A DNA stretch of 43,041 bases from Rhodoferax sp. (GCA_016790475.1 JAEUOX010000190.1:1-43041), one strand, 5' to 3'. Positions 29,101-37,690 are shown, counted from the first letter of the stretch. Made by a program: numbers and translations. Notes: generated by a model not told the origin, from the sequence alone.

Positions 29101-30862
29101 TGCGGCTGGCCGGGTCCTCGTCGGCAATGACCTGATCGGCCCAACTGCGCAGCCGGCGCGTGTCGGCGCGCAGCACCTCCTGCTTGACTGCCAGGATCTG
29201 CGCCGGGTGCATCGAGAAGCTGCGCAGGCCCAGGCCCAGCAGCAGCCGCGTCATCGCGACATCACCGGCCATCTCGCCGCACACGCTCACCCCCTTTCCC
29301 TGCCGGTTGCATTCGGCGATGGTGCCCGCCACCAGGGCCAGCACCGCCGGATGCAGCGGATCGTAGAGATGGGCCACCGACTCGTCGGCACGGTCGATCG
29401 CCAGCGTGTACTGGATCAGGTCGTTGGTACCGATGGACAGGAAATCGAAGTATTTCAGGAAGGTGCGCAGCGTCAGCGCGGCCGCCGGGATCTCGATCAT
29501 CGCGCCGATGCGCAGCTCGCCGTAGACCTGCCCGAGGTTGTCGAGCTGGGCCCGGGCATGGTCGATCAGCGACAGCGTCTGGCGGATCTCGCTCGCATGC
29601 GCCAGCATCGGGATCAGCAGGTTGACCCGGCCGAAGCTGGCTGCCCGCAGGATCGCCCGCAGCTGGGTCAGGAACATGTCCGGGTCGGCCAGGCTCCAGC
29701 GGATGGCCCGCAGACCCAGCGCCGGATTCAGGTGGGCGTCCTCGCGCGCCGACTTGTCCAGCGGCTTGTCGGCGCCGATGTCCACGGTGCGGATCGTCAC
29801 CGGCAGGCCCTGCATGCCCTCGATCGCACGCCGGTAGGCCTGGTACTGCTCATCCTCGTCGGGCAGCTTGCCCTGGCGCCCCATGAACAGGAACTCGCTG
29901 CGAAACAGCCCCACGCCGACCGCGCCGGCCTTGACGGCGGCCAGCGCATCCTCCGGCATCTCGATGTTGGCCAGCAGTTCGATCTTCTCGCCGTCCAGCG
30001 TGACCGCCGGCGTGTGCAGCAGGCGTGACAGGCGGCCGCGCTCGATCTCGCCCTGGCGCTGCTTGAAGCCGTACTCCGCCAGGATGATCGCGGACGGGTC
30101 CACGATCACGACTCCGGCATCGCCGTCGATGACGACCCAGTCATCCTGGCGGATCAGCTGGCTGGACAGCCGGGCACCGACGACGGCCGGGATGTCCATG
30201 CTGCGCGCGACGATCGCGGTATGCGAGGTGCGCCCGCCGACATCCGTCACGAAGCCGGCGAAGACGCTCTGCTTGAACTGCAGCATGTCCGAGGGCGAGA
30301 GGTCATGCGCCACCAGGATCAGCGGAACATCCTGCGTGTCGTCGAGCAGCAGGTCCTGCGCGGTGGCGCGGCGGGCCTGGCGCGCGACCGGCGAGGCCAG
30401 TGGCGAGGACAGGCCCTTCATCGCGGCGAGCACCTTCTCGGCAATCTGCTCCATGTCGGCCTTGCGCTCGCGCAGGTAGTCGTCCTCCATCTCGTCGAAC
30501 TGCCGCGCGATCACCTCCAGCTGCGAGGTCAGGGCCCATTCCGCGTTGTAGAGCCGCTCAGCGATCCATTGCTTGACGCCCTGGATCAGCTCCTCGTCCT
30601 GCAGCAGCATCAGGTGAACGTCCAGCAGAGCCGTCAGTTCGTGCGGAGCCTCCTTGGGCCCCATGTGGACGATCGAGCGCTGCAGCCGGTGGATCTCGTC
30701 GATCACCGCATTGCGGCCCCGGCGCACACGGTCGATCTCAGCGTCGATCTGATCCGCGGTGATGAAGTAGTGGGCGACGTCGACCCGGCTCGAGGCCACC
30801 AGCACGGCCCGCCCGATGGCGATGCCGCGCGCCACGGCCAGGCCGTGGATCGCGAAGGTCAC
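29087..30862 (-). CDS. ptsI: Phosphoenolpyruvate-protein phosphotransferase (Enzyme I)
   Basis: This 591-residue first component of the PTS takes phosphate from PEP and passes it to HPr. The phosphorylated histidine is His214 in [13 protein letters not shown]; the PEP-binding barrel has [36 protein letters not shown] and the C-terminal VCGEMAGD with the active-site Cys. There is no GAF domain, so this is not the nitrogen-type PtsP. It starts with GTG at 30862, overlapping the HPr stop as GTGA. Confidence 0.96.
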   Translation of the reverse strand: MTFAIHGLAVARGIAIGRAVLVASSRVDVAHYFITADQIDAEIDRVRRGRNAVIDEIHRLQRSIVHMGPKEAPHELTALLDVHLMLLQDEELIQGVKQWIAERLYNAEWALTSQLEVIARQFDEMEDDYLRERKADMEQIAEKVLAAMKGLSSPLASPVARQARRATAQDLLLDDTQDVPLILVAHDLSPSDMLQFKQSVFAGFVTDVGGRTSHTAIVARSMDIPAVVGARLSSQLIRQDDWVVIDGDAGVVIVDPSAIILAEYGFKQRQGEIERGRLSRLLHTPAVTLDGEKIELLANIEMPEDALAAVKAGAVGVGLFRSEFLFMGRQGKLPDEDEQYQAYRRAIEGMQGLPVTIRTVDIGADKPLDKSAREDAHLNPALGLRAIRWSLADPDMFLTQLRAILRAASFGRVNLLIPMLAHASEIRQTLSLIDHARAQLDNLGQVYGELRIGAMIEIPAAALTLRTFLKYFDFLSIGTNDLIQYTLAIDRADESVAHLYDPLHPAVLALVAGTIAECNRQGKGVSVCGEMAGDVAMTRLLLGLGLRSFSMHPAQILAVKQEVLRADTRRLRSWADQVIADEDPASRITSL

Positions 30863-31128
30863 TCGCCCTCTCCGAACTTGTCGGCGATCAGCGCCAGCAG
30901 GGCATCCATGGCCTCCTGCTCCCGCTCACCACTGGTCTCGATGACCACCGCCGTACCGATGCCGGCGGCCAGCATCATCACGCCCATGATGCTCTTGGCG
31001 TTGACCCGGCGCTCGCCGCGGGACAGGAAGACGTCGCACGGGAAGCTGCCGGCCAGCTTGGTCAGCTTGGCGGACGCCCGGGCATGCAGGCCCAGCTTAT
31101 TGCTGATGGTCGTTGTCGTCTTGATCAT
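30859..31128 (-). CDS. ptsH: Phosphocarrier protein HPr
   Basis: This 89-residue HPr relays phosphate from Enzyme I to EIIA. His15 in KLGLHARAS is the phosphorylated residue, and Ser46 in KSIMGVMML is the site used by HPr kinase where that enzyme exists. The ATG at 31128 lies inside the EIIA gene, giving a 32-nt same-strand overlap; AGGAAG immediately upstream supports this start. Confidence 0.96.
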   Translation of the reverse strand: MIKTTTTISNKLGLHARASAKLTKLAGSFPCDVFLSRGERRVNAKSIMGVMMLAAGIGTAVVIETSGEREQEAMDALLALIADKFGEGE

Positions 31129-31543
31129 TCTTCTTCCTGGCCTGGTTCTGGGGCGCTGCGGTCGCGACCTGCATCACACCCTGGGTTCCACCGGCCATCG
31201 CGCGGGCGACCAGGATGTCCAGGGGTTCGCGCCGGTAGGTCACGGCGCGCAGCAGCATCGGCAGGCTGGCGCCGGCGATCAGCCGCGAGCGGTTGCCGTC
31301 GACGATCTTCTGGGCCACGTTGCACGGTGTGGCGCCGAAGACGTCGGTCAGCACCAGCCGTCGCGGCTCCTTGAGCTGGTCCAGGGCGATGCGGGCCCCT
31401 GCCAGCGCCTCGTCAAAGGGCATGTTGCCCATGATGTCGAAGGCCAGCACCGACGCGGCGTCGTCCGGGAACACATGCAGCACGCACTGGCGCAGCGCGC
31501 TGGCCAGCGGGCTGTGGGCGACGATCAGGATGCCGGTGCTCAT
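31097..31543 (-). CDS. PTS EIIA component, mannose/fructose family
   Basis: This 148-residue EIIA(Man)-type protein has the phosphorylatable His10 in ILIVAHSPLA, then LVLTDVFGATPCN and a C-terminal Lys/Asp/Gln-rich tail (residues about 130-148) that is probably disordered and overlaps the HPr start. No EIIB, EIIC or EIID lies nearby; in other betaproteobacteria the EIIA-HPr-EI trio regulates carbon, nitrogen or polyhydroxybutyrate metabolism rather than transporting sugar. Its ATG overlaps the MFS gene stop (ATGA). Confidence 0.9.
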   Translation of the reverse strand: MSTGILIVAHSPLASALRQCVLHVFPDDAASVLAFDIMGNMPFDEALAGARIALDQLKEPRRLVLTDVFGATPCNVAQKIVDGNRSRLIAGASLPMLLRAVTYRREPLDILVARAMAGGTQGVMQVATAAPQNQARKKNDQDDNDHQQ

Positions 31544-32778
31544 GCCGGCCGATTATGGCCTGCCGCACGCAGAAACCAGCCATAGGCGGCGATGCAGCAG
31601 ACCAGGAACATCGCCATGGCGACCTGGAACGCGGCAGACCGGGCCAGGCCCAGCGCGCCCAGGCCGTCGATCAGCAGGCCGATCGACCACTGCACGACAA
31701 ACACGCCCAGGAAGATCACCAGGTTGAAGGCGGACAGTGCGCGCCCGGCAAGCGCCGGCGGGAAGGCCATGCCCACTGCCGGCTGCGACAGCGTGACGCA
31801 GCTGCAGGTGACGCAGAACGCCGCGAGCATGCCGGCCGCCGCCCCCGGAAGCCAGGGCGTGCACACGATGGTCGCACCCAGCACCAGGAAGCTCAGCGGC
31901 AGGCCCCAGGTCATCAGCCGGTCCGCCGGCCAGCCGTGGCGCACCAGCCAGGGCGTCGCGACGCCCCAGCTCCAGAAGGCGCACAGCATCGCCACATTGA
32001 TCCAGAACATGCCGGTGGCCGCCTGCAGCGCGTCATGGCCGGCCAACGTGACCATCCAGGGCGCCGCCCACAGCGTCTGCACCGCGACCAGTCCGCCGTA
32101 GCAGAAGAAGCCCAGCGGTACCAGCGCACGGAAGTACGGATGCCGCCAGACCTGCGCATACCCTTCCTGCGCAGGTGCCGGAGCCGGCGTCGCGCCGGAT
32201 GCCGGTGCGTTCCAGGCCGGCACGGTGGCCGCGATGCCGACCATCGCCAGCGCGATCAGGCCGGCCAGCAACACGAACAGCGGGCGCCAGCCCAGGATCG
32301 GCATCAGCCACTGCACCGGCAGCGTCGATGCGACCATGCCCATGGAGCCGGTCATCAGCATCCAGGCATTGCTGCGCATCTGGGCCGCGGGCGACAGCCA
32401 GCGCCGGTAGCCGGTCAGCGGTGCCATCAGGCAGGCGCTGACACCCACGCCGCACAGCATCCGGGCCGCAAACAGCCCGGGCAGGTTGGGCGCGGCCGCA
32501 AAGGCCAGGCAGCCGACGACCGCCACCGTCAGGAAGCCGAGCAGCACCCGGCGGGGCCCGTGGCGATCGAGCCAGGTGCCCAGCGGCAGCTGCGTCATCG
32601 AGAAGCCGAGGAAATAGGCGCCGCCGAGCAGGCCCAGATCCCGCGCCTGCAGGCTGAACTCCTGCATCAGCACCGGCGACAGCGTGGCGGTGATGGCCCG
32701 GATCAGGGCCGACAGGAAATAGGCGAGTGCGAAGGCCAGGAAGACCTGCACCACGGCGCGACGGGCAAGCAGCGTCAT
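31540..32778 (-). CDS. MFS transporter
   Basis: This 412-residue membrane protein has about twelve hydrophobic segments. It shows the loop 2-3 signature LGTWLDRHGPRRVLLG of the major facilitator superfamily and a central cytoplasmic loop rich in Ala/Pro at about 200-215. The start at ATG 32778 overlaps the stop of the upstream lipoprotein gene (ATGA, 32775-32778), and its own stop overlaps the EIIA start. It is unusual for an MFS gene to sit directly before EIIA-HPr-EI. The substrate is not predictable; small organic anions or drugs are possibilities. Confidence 0.88.
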   Translation of the reverse strand: MTLLARRAVVQVFLAFALAYFLSALIRAITATLSPVLMQEFSLQARDLGLLGGAYFLGFSMTQLPLGTWLDRHGPRRVLLGFLTVAVVGCLAFAAAPNLPGLFAARMLCGVGVSACLMAPLTGYRRWLSPAAQMRSNAWMLMTGSMGMVASTLPVQWLMPILGWRPLFVLLAGLIALAMVGIAATVPAWNAPASGATPAPAPAQEGYAQVWRHPYFRALVPLGFFCYGGLVAVQTLWAAPWMVTLAGHDALQAATGMFWINVAMLCAFWSWGVATPWLVRHGWPADRLMTWGLPLSFLVLGATIVCTPWLPGAAAGMLAAFCVTCSCVTLSQPAVGMAFPPALAGRALSAFNLVIFLGVFVVQWSIGLLIDGLGALGLARSAAFQVAMAMFLVCCIAAYGWFLRAAGHNRPA

Positions 32779-33299
32779 CGCAGGCGCAGCCCGCCGAAGA
32801 AGGTGTCCGCCACCTCGGCACGGATCGACGGCCCGTAGAGCAGTGCGGCGTAGACCTCGGCCCCCTGGCTGAACCAGACCGCCCGCAGCTGCAGCGGCCG
32901 ACCCTGCGCATCGAGACCGGCCGCCTCGACCCGGCGGCTCTGCGGCAGCGGCGCCGCGCCAGCCATCGCCCACGGGGTTTCCCTGGACTGGTTCGCACGC
33001 AGACTGGCCAGCGTGGCGAGGCGCCATTGGTCCAGCACTGGTCCGGGCGCCTGGCCGGCACGCAGCGTGGCCTGCCCGACAGCGGCCGTCAGGCCCCCGG
33101 TCTCGCAGTGGCGCATGCGCAGCTCCACATCCCCGCCGGCCATCGGTGCCGTGCGGGTGCCGGTCTCGGGCTTGCACGGGAACAGCGCGGTCAGCGCACC
33201 GGGGCCGACAGGGATGTCACGCCAGTTGAATTCCGGCGCGCAGGCAACGGTGGCGAAGGCCGCGGCACAGGCCGCCGCGGTCATAATGATTGCGCGCAT
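32775..33299 (-). CDS. Putative lipoprotein of unknown function
   Basis: This 174-residue protein begins MRAIIMTAAACAAAFATVAC, a signal-like stretch with a non-canonical lipobox (T-V-A-Cys20). The mature part has NWRDIPVGPGALTALFPCKPETG, a further Cys in MRHCETGG and a C-terminal AEVADTFFGGLRL. I do not recognise a named family with certainty; small exported proteins of this shape occur in Burkholderiales. The ATG at 33299 has GATAAT 6 nt upstream and no Shine-Dalgarno. It heads the unit leading into the MFS and PTS genes. Confidence 0.7.
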   Translation of the reverse strand: MRAIIMTAAACAAAFATVACAPEFNWRDIPVGPGALTALFPCKPETGTRTAPMAGGDVELRMRHCETGGLTAAVGQATLRAGQAPGPVLDQWRLATLASLRANQSRETPWAMAGAAPLPQSRRVEAAGLDAQGRPLQLRAVWFSQGAEVYAALLYGPSIRAEVADTFFGGLRLR

Positions 33300-33305
33300 T
33301 CCGGC

Positions 33306-33311
33306 ATTATC
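33306..33311 (-). promoter_or_regulatory. Candidate -10 box placing the lipoprotein transcript start at the ATG
   Basis: GATAAT on the minus strand, then 6 nt, then the ATG at 33299. It has the same arrangement as the boxes at 15037-15042 and 26152-26157. No -35 match was found. Confidence 0.4.
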
Positions 33312-33374
33312 CCGGCCTGTGGCACGGGCCTTGCGGGTTCGGTCGGGTGCGCCGGGAAGCGCAAGAGGACTGCC

Positions 33375-34517
33375 ATGACCTTCGACCACCGCTATTCCAG
33401 CACCGTGCCGGCCCCGCTGGATGGCATGCCTGCGCCACCCCCTGCGCCGGAATCCGCGATCGACGTGCGACAGGCGGAGTTCCAGGCCGCCGGGGCGGTC
33501 GGCGCGGAGCTCAATACGGTACTGGTGCGCATGCGTCGCGCGCTGGAGGGCCTGCAGCGGAAGCACCCCGAAGCAGCGGCCGCCTGCGTCGTGCTGCAGC
33601 AGGGCGTCGAGGAGGCCACGCGGATCGCCCGGCAAAGCCGTCTCCTCGCGCGACTGGCCCAGGATGCGCCGCGCCCGCGCAACGAGCATGTGCGGCTCGA
33701 CCAGCTGCTCGAAGCAGTGCTGGAAGCGCGCCTGCAAGCCAGCCCGACGGTGCCGTGCGAGCGTGCCATCACGGCGGCCACGGTGCATGTGGACCGCGAC
33801 CTGACAAGCGCCCTGGTGGAAGCCGCGCTGGATGCGGCGCTGTCCCCGGGCCACCGGCTGGAGGTCGCGCTGCACATCAAGCACTGGCCGGCCCATGCGC
33901 TGCTGCGCATCGGCGCACTGGCCCCCGGGGTGACGGACACGCAGGACGACGCGCATGAACGGGTCAGCTGGTACCTGGTCTGCGAACTCGCCCGGCTGCT
34001 CGGCGTGACGGTGGACCGGGTGCGCACGCCCGGGCAGCTGCAGATGGTGCTGGAGTTTCCGCGCACCGTGCGCGAGCTCGACGGCCTCACCGCGATGGAA
34101 GTCGACATGGACATGCCATCGGCCATCGGCGACTCGCCGCGTGTGCTGGCCGGGCACCGGGCCCTGATCATCTCCAGCGACGTGAAGCTGCGCGAGGAGG
34201 TCAAGCGGGTCTGTCGCGACATGGGCATGGTGGTGGACAACGTCCCCTCCTCCGCGCTGGCGGCCCAGCGCTGCGCCGTCGATGCCCCGGATGTGCTGAT
34301 CGTCGATGAACGCTTCAACGACGAGCGCTTTGCGCAGCTGCGCGAGCAGATGAACCAGGTCCGGGCCCACTTTCCGGTCGTGGAGATCGCCTATGGCAGC
34401 AGCAGCAGCCCGGCGATGGCTTCCTGGGGCAGCGCAGGCCCGGCCCGCGTCGGCCGGGGGGACCTGCAGAGCCAGCTGCCGCAGGTACTGGCGCTGGAGA
34501 TGTCGAAGGCGTTGTAG
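33375..34517 (+). CDS. Degenerate histidine-kinase-like protein with C-terminal receiver-like domain
   Basis: This 380-residue soluble protein has a Pro-rich N-terminus, then a helical pair (about 33-98) like a kinase dimerisation domain but without the phospho-histidine motif. Next comes a GHKL ATPase-like region (about 105-232: VHVDRDLTSALVEAALDAAL, then ERVSWYLVCELARLLG and LQMVLEFPR) whose N-box lacks the key Asn. The last domain (about 260-345) resembles a receiver: ALIISSDVKLREEV, and LIVDERF with candidate phospho-acceptor Asp311. Overall it looks like a pseudo-hybrid kinase, possibly a signalling scaffold. GAGGA precedes the ATG at 33375. The domain reading is by eye and moderately certain. 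Confidence 0.65.
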   Translation: MTFDHRYSSTVPAPLDGMPAPPPAPESAIDVRQAEFQAAGAVGAELNTVLVRMRRALEGLQRKHPEAAAACVVLQQGVEEATRIARQSRLLARLAQDAPRPRNEHVRLDQLLEAVLEARLQASPTVPCERAITAATVHVDRDLTSALVEAALDAALSPGHRLEVALHIKHWPAHALLRIGALAPGVTDTQDDAHERVSWYLVCELARLLGVTVDRVRTPGQLQMVLEFPRTVRELDGLTAMEVDMDMPSAIGDSPRVLAGHRALIISSDVKLREEVKRVCRDMGMVVDNVPSSALAAQRCAVDAPDVLIVDERFNDERFAQLREQMNQVRAHFPVVEIAYGSSSSPAMASWGSAGPARVGRGDLQSQLPQVLALEMSKAL

Positions 34518-34531
34518 CGGCGCCGAGCGGG

Positions 34532-35236
34532 CTACTTCAGTGCGCCGAAGACCTTCTTGAGCACCGCGCTGCCGGTACCGACCGGATCCTGGCGGATCTT
34601 CTTTTCCTCTTCGCCGATCATGAAGTAGAGGCCGTCCAGCGACTTGCGCGTCACGTACTGCTGGATATTGGCGTCTTCCTTCTTGACCAGGCCCATGCCC
34701 TGGGCCTTCTCCGCCACACGGTTGTACTTTGCGGCCAGCCCCACCTTCTCGGTCGCCTTGTTGACGACCGGAAGGAACTTGACGCCCAGGGGCTCCCGCG
34801 TCTTCTCGGCGAAGAAGCCGGTGACGGAGGTGTCGCCGCCGGACAGGATCTTCTTGGCGTCGGAGACGCTCATCGACTTGACCGCCCCCACCAGCAGGTC
34901 CTTCGCCATCGGGACGGCCGTTTCCGCGGCACGGTTCATCGACACCAGCAGTTCATCCACGCGCTTGCCCTGGCCCAGCGACTTCAGCAGCTTGGCGGCG
35001 TCCTCCAGGAAGCCGGGCAGCGGAATGCGGACCTTGTCGTTGCCCAGAAACCCGTCGGTCTTGCCGAGCAGGCCGACGGCGGCCAGCGCCCCCTTCTCCA
35101 GCGCGGTCTTCAGGCCTTGCGAGGCCTCGGCATTGGTCAGGTCCGACAGCGAAAGCGCGTAAGCCTGGCCATAGGCCAGCGCGATCAACGCGGCAAGGGA
35201 CTGGGAGGCGGTGGCGTTGAATTGGCGGCGATCCAT
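34532..35236 (-). CDS. DUF4197 domain protein
   Basis: This 234-residue exported protein has an N-terminal signal-like segment (MDRRQFNATASQSLAALIALA, twin-arginine-like) and a mostly helical mature part: LSDLTNAEASQGLKTALEKGA, KVRIPLPGFLEDAAKLL, MNRAAETAVPMAKDLLVGAV, and TRKSLDGLYFMIGEEEKKIRQDP. The pattern is that of DUF4197, a family of unknown function in proteobacteria. It converges on the pseudo-kinase gene with a 14-nt gap and lies 66 nt downstream of the diheme cytochrome gene. Confidence 0.9.
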   Translation of the reverse strand: MDRRQFNATASQSLAALIALAYGQAYALSLSDLTNAEASQGLKTALEKGALAAVGLLGKTDGFLGNDKVRIPLPGFLEDAAKLLKSLGQGKRVDELLVSMNRAAETAVPMAKDLLVGAVKSMSVSDAKKILSGGDTSVTGFFAEKTREPLGVKFLPVVNKATEKVGLAAKYNRVAEKAQGMGLVKKEDANIQQYVTRKSLDGLYFMIGEEEKKIRQDPVGTGSAVLKKVFGALK

Positions 35237-35282
35237 GGCAGGTCCTTCACGATGCGGTCAACCAGTTTAGTGGATGTCGCCA

Positions 35283-35298
35283 GCCGGCCGCGGCCGGC
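35283..35298. terminator. Perfect 16-bp GC palindrome after the diheme cytochrome gene
   Basis: GCCGGCCGCGGCCGGC reads the same on both strands and can fold into a strong 6-bp stem with a 4-nt loop, 4 nt downstream of the cytochrome stop. There is no T tract, so termination would need Rho or rely on stem strength alone. Confidence 0.4.
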
Positions 35299-35302
35299 CC
35301 CC

Positions 35303-36172
35303 TCACTTCTTGGCAGCGATACCCTCATGCGCCGGCACGGTGCGCAGGTAGGCGACCATCGCGGCCAGGTCTTCGGGCGTCAGCTGGCTGGTGGTGTTGG
35401 TGACGACCTCGCTCATGGGCTCCAGCACCACGTCGCCATTCGGGGCATTGCCGGTCTTCAGGTACTCCTTCAGTTCGGCGTCACTCCATTTCTTCAGGCG
35501 GGTCGGCGTCAGGTTGGGCACCTTGCCCTCCGGGATCACGGCGCCGGACAGCAGCGCCTTGGTATCCGGGCCCCCGAGGAAGTTGCGCGGGGTGTGGCAC
35601 TCGCCGCAATGGCCGAGGACGTTGACCAGGTAGGCGCCCCGGGCCACCGGATCGTTGGCCGGCGCGGCGGCCTGCTGCGGCCCCTGCTTGAAGAACAGCA
35701 TCTTCCAACCGCCCACCAGGAAGCGCAGGCTGTACGGGAAGCGCAGGGCGTGTTCCTGGTTGGCGCGGTTGCTGGGCGGCAGCGTCTGCAGATAGGCCCA
35801 GAGATCCTGGATATCCTTGTCGCTCATGCCGGTGAACGACGGGTAGGGGAAGGCCGGAAAGTAATGGGATCCGTCCGGGCGCTCCCCCTGGCGGAGGGCC
35901 CGCTTGAAGTCGGCCTCGGTCCACTTGCCGATGCCGGCCTGTTTGTCGGGGGTAATATTGGGGCCGAAGAAGGTGCCGAACGGGGTCTCCAGAGCGCGCC
36001 CCCCCGCAAACGGCACGGACCCGGTCTTGGTATCGGTATGGCAGCCGACGCAGCCTCCGGCCTTGGCGATGTACTGGCCTGCCTTGGCATCACCCTGGGC
36101 AAAGGCCGCAGGTTGCAGCAACACGGCGCACAGCGTGAGAAACAAGGAATGGAGCAAACGGGACAGTTTCAT
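35303..36172 (-). CDS. Diheme cytochrome c
   Basis: This 289-residue periplasmic protein has a signal peptide ending near AFA-QG (residue 26) and two heme sites: CVGCH at 41-45 and CGECH at 189-193, each followed by a cytochrome c fold. Motifs such as FGPNITPD and VPNLTP in the two halves are seen in the cytochrome subunits of membrane-bound alcohol, fructose and gluconate dehydrogenases and in related stand-alone diheme cytochromes. No dehydrogenase partner is adjacent, so the electron donor is unknown. ATG 36172 is chosen because it gives a normal signal peptide. Confidence 0.9.
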   Translation of the reverse strand: MKLSRLLHSLFLTLCAVLLQPAAFAQGDAKAGQYIAKAGGCVGCHTDTKTGSVPFAGGRALETPFGTFFGPNITPDKQAGIGKWTEADFKRALRQGERPDGSHYFPAFPYPSFTGMSDKDIQDLWAYLQTLPPSNRANQEHALRFPYSLRFLVGGWKMLFFKQGPQQAAAPANDPVARGAYLVNVLGHCGECHTPRNFLGGPDTKALLSGAVIPEGKVPNLTPTRLKKWSDAELKEYLKTGNAPNGDVVLEPMSEVVTNTTSQLTPEDLAAMVAYLRTVPAHEGIAAKK

Positions 36173-36297
36173 GCGAGATCTCGGGGCAGAGGTGGCTGGA
36201 TCGGGGCCGACGCGCACTGCGCGGATCGGCGTCTTTTGGAGCGGATTGACCGCCCGGAGTTTCGCCGAATGCTGATTTTGATGCACGGGCTGCTGCC

Positions 36298-36774
36298 ATG
36301 ACGATCGCGCTGCGCCCCTTCCAGCCGCAGGATCTCGACTCTGTGCGTGCCCTGATCCGGGAGTACGCGGAGTCGCTGGGGATTGATCTCTGCTTCCAGG
36401 GGCTGGAGGAAGAACTGGCCCGTCTGCCGGGTGACTACGCACCGCCCGGAGGCGCCCTGCTGATCGCCCATGTGGACGGCATGCTGGCGGGCTGCTGCGC
36501 ACTGCGGCTGCTGGACAACGTGGACTACGTCAACGCCTGCGAGATGAAGCGCCTGTATGTGCGTCCGGCCTACCGCGGGCTCGGGCTGGGCCGCCTGCTG
36601 GCGGAGGGCATCCTGGATGCCGCACGGCAGTCAGGCTATTCCAGCCTGCTGCTCGACACGCTGAGCGACATGGAGACGGCCCGGGCCCTGTACCAGGAAC
36701 TCGGGTTCGAGGAGATTCCCCCGTACTACCACAACCCGATTCCTGGGGCCCACTACCTGAGGGTCCGGTTGTGA
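36298..36774 (+). CDS. GNAT family N-acetyltransferase
   Basis: This 158-residue single-domain acetyltransferase has the acetyl-CoA pyrophosphate-binding loop in CEMKRLYVRPAYRGLGLGRLL (Y-R-G-L-G-L-G) and the C-terminal ARALYQELGFEEI segment. The acceptor substrate cannot be predicted. It is divergent from the diheme cytochrome gene (125-nt gap) and converges on the peroxiredoxin gene with a 12-nt gap. Confidence 0.92.
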   Translation: MTIALRPFQPQDLDSVRALIREYAESLGIDLCFQGLEEELARLPGDYAPPGGALLIAHVDGMLAGCCALRLLDNVDYVNACEMKRLYVRPAYRGLGLGRLLAEGILDAARQSGYSSLLLDTLSDMETARALYQELGFEEIPPYYHNPIPGAHYLRVRL

Positions 36775-36786
36775 GCCGGTGGGCGA

Positions 36787-37293
36787 TCAGCCCTTGGCCT
36801 GCGCCAGCATCGTGGCGGCGTCACTGACCTCGAACTTGCCGGGTGCCTCGACGTTCAGTGTGGCGACCTTTCCGTCCTTGACCAGCATCGAATAGCGGTT
36901 GCTGCGCAGGCCCATGCCACGGCCGGTCAGGTCCAGCGTCAGGCCGGTGGCCTTGGCGAAGGCGGCGTCGCCGTCGCCGAGCATGCGCACCTTGCCGGCG
37001 GTCTTCAGATCGCGGGCCCAGGCGCCCATCACGAACGCGTCATTGACGCTGACGCACCAGATCTCGTCCACACCGGCGGACTTGAGCTCGTTGAACTTCT
37101 CCAGGTAGCCCGGCACGTGCTTGGCGGAGCAGGTGGGCGTGAAGGCGCCCGGGAGTGCGAACAGCGCGACCGTCTTGCCGGCAGTCGCCTTGGACACCGA
37201 GACCGGGTTCGGGCCGATGCTGCAACCATTGCCCTCGACTTCGGAATACTCCATCAGCGTGGATTCTGGAAGGGTGTCACCGACTTTGATCAT
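36787..37293 (-). CDS. Peroxiredoxin, Prx5/type II family
   Basis: This 168-residue thiol peroxidase has the peroxidatic cysteine Cys55 in PGAFTPTCSAKHVPGY and the matching MLGDGDAAFAKATG and RSNRYSML segments that complete the active site. Further cysteines at positions 24 and 80 could serve as resolving residues; reduction by glutathione/glutaredoxin is usual for this family. AGGAG precedes the ATG at 37293. It is the first gene beyond the ribosomal block in the same direction, behind a terminator-like hairpin. Confidence 0.95.
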   Translation of the reverse strand: MIKVGDTLPESTLMEYSEVEGNGCSIGPNPVSVSKATAGKTVALFALPGAFTPTCSAKHVPGYLEKFNELKSAGVDEIWCVSVNDAFVMGAWARDLKTAGKVRMLGDGDAAFAKATGLTLDLTGRGMGLRSNRYSMLVKDGKVATLNVEAPGKFEVSDAATMLAQAKG

Positions 37294-37360
37294 TGTTTGC
37301 TCCTGTTGGGGGGGACGGGGGGAATGTTCCGGCCTGTGCCGGCCACTGGGGCGCACAAGG

Positions 37361-37385
37361 CAAAACGGCCCACATTGTGAGCCGT
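37361..37385 (-). terminator. Hairpin terminator after rpsQ
   Basis: On the minus strand ACGGCTCAC, an AAT loop and GTGGGCCGT form a 9-bp stem with one wobble pair, followed by TTTTG, about 36 nt past the rpsQ stop. It fits an intrinsic terminator with a short U tract and would separate the ribosomal operon from the peroxiredoxin gene. Confidence 0.65.
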
Positions 37386-37420
37386 CTTGCGTGCCTGTGC
37401 AGTTCTTGCACCGGATAGAC

Positions 37421-37690
37421 CTAGACCGCGGCTGCCTTCTCGATCAGACGCGTGGCAACCCAGTTCTTGGTCTTGGAGATCGGCCGGCTTTCGGTGATCT
37501 CGATGATGTCGCCCATCTTGTACTCGCCCTTTTCGTCATGGGCGTGGTACTTGCTGGACTTGCCGACAATCTTGCCGTAGAGCTCGTGCTTGACGCGACG
37601 CTCGATCAGCACGGTCACCGTCTTGGCGCGCTTGTCGCTGACGACCTTGCCGATCAGCGTGCGCTTGAGAGATGCCTTCGCTTCGGTCAT
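37421..37690 (-). CDS. rpsQ: 30S ribosomal protein S17
   Basis: This 89-residue small-subunit protein has the S17 OB-fold pattern: [35 protein letters not shown] and [16 protein letters not shown]. It overlaps the rpmC stop as ATGA. It is the last gene of this ribosomal block; the spc genes (rplN onward) do not follow. Confidence 0.99.
   Translation of the reverse strand: MTEAKASLKRTLIGKVVSDKRAKTVTVLIERRVKHELYGKIVGKSSKYHAHDEKGEYKMGDIIEITESRPISKTKNWVATRLIEKAAAV

Noticed and set aside
31552-31557. CATAAT 8 nt before the EIIA ATG as a further leaderless-type box
   Set aside because: It lies inside the end of the MFS coding sequence, the hexamer is weaker than GATAAT, and the gene is already coupled to the upstream gene by an ATGA overlap.
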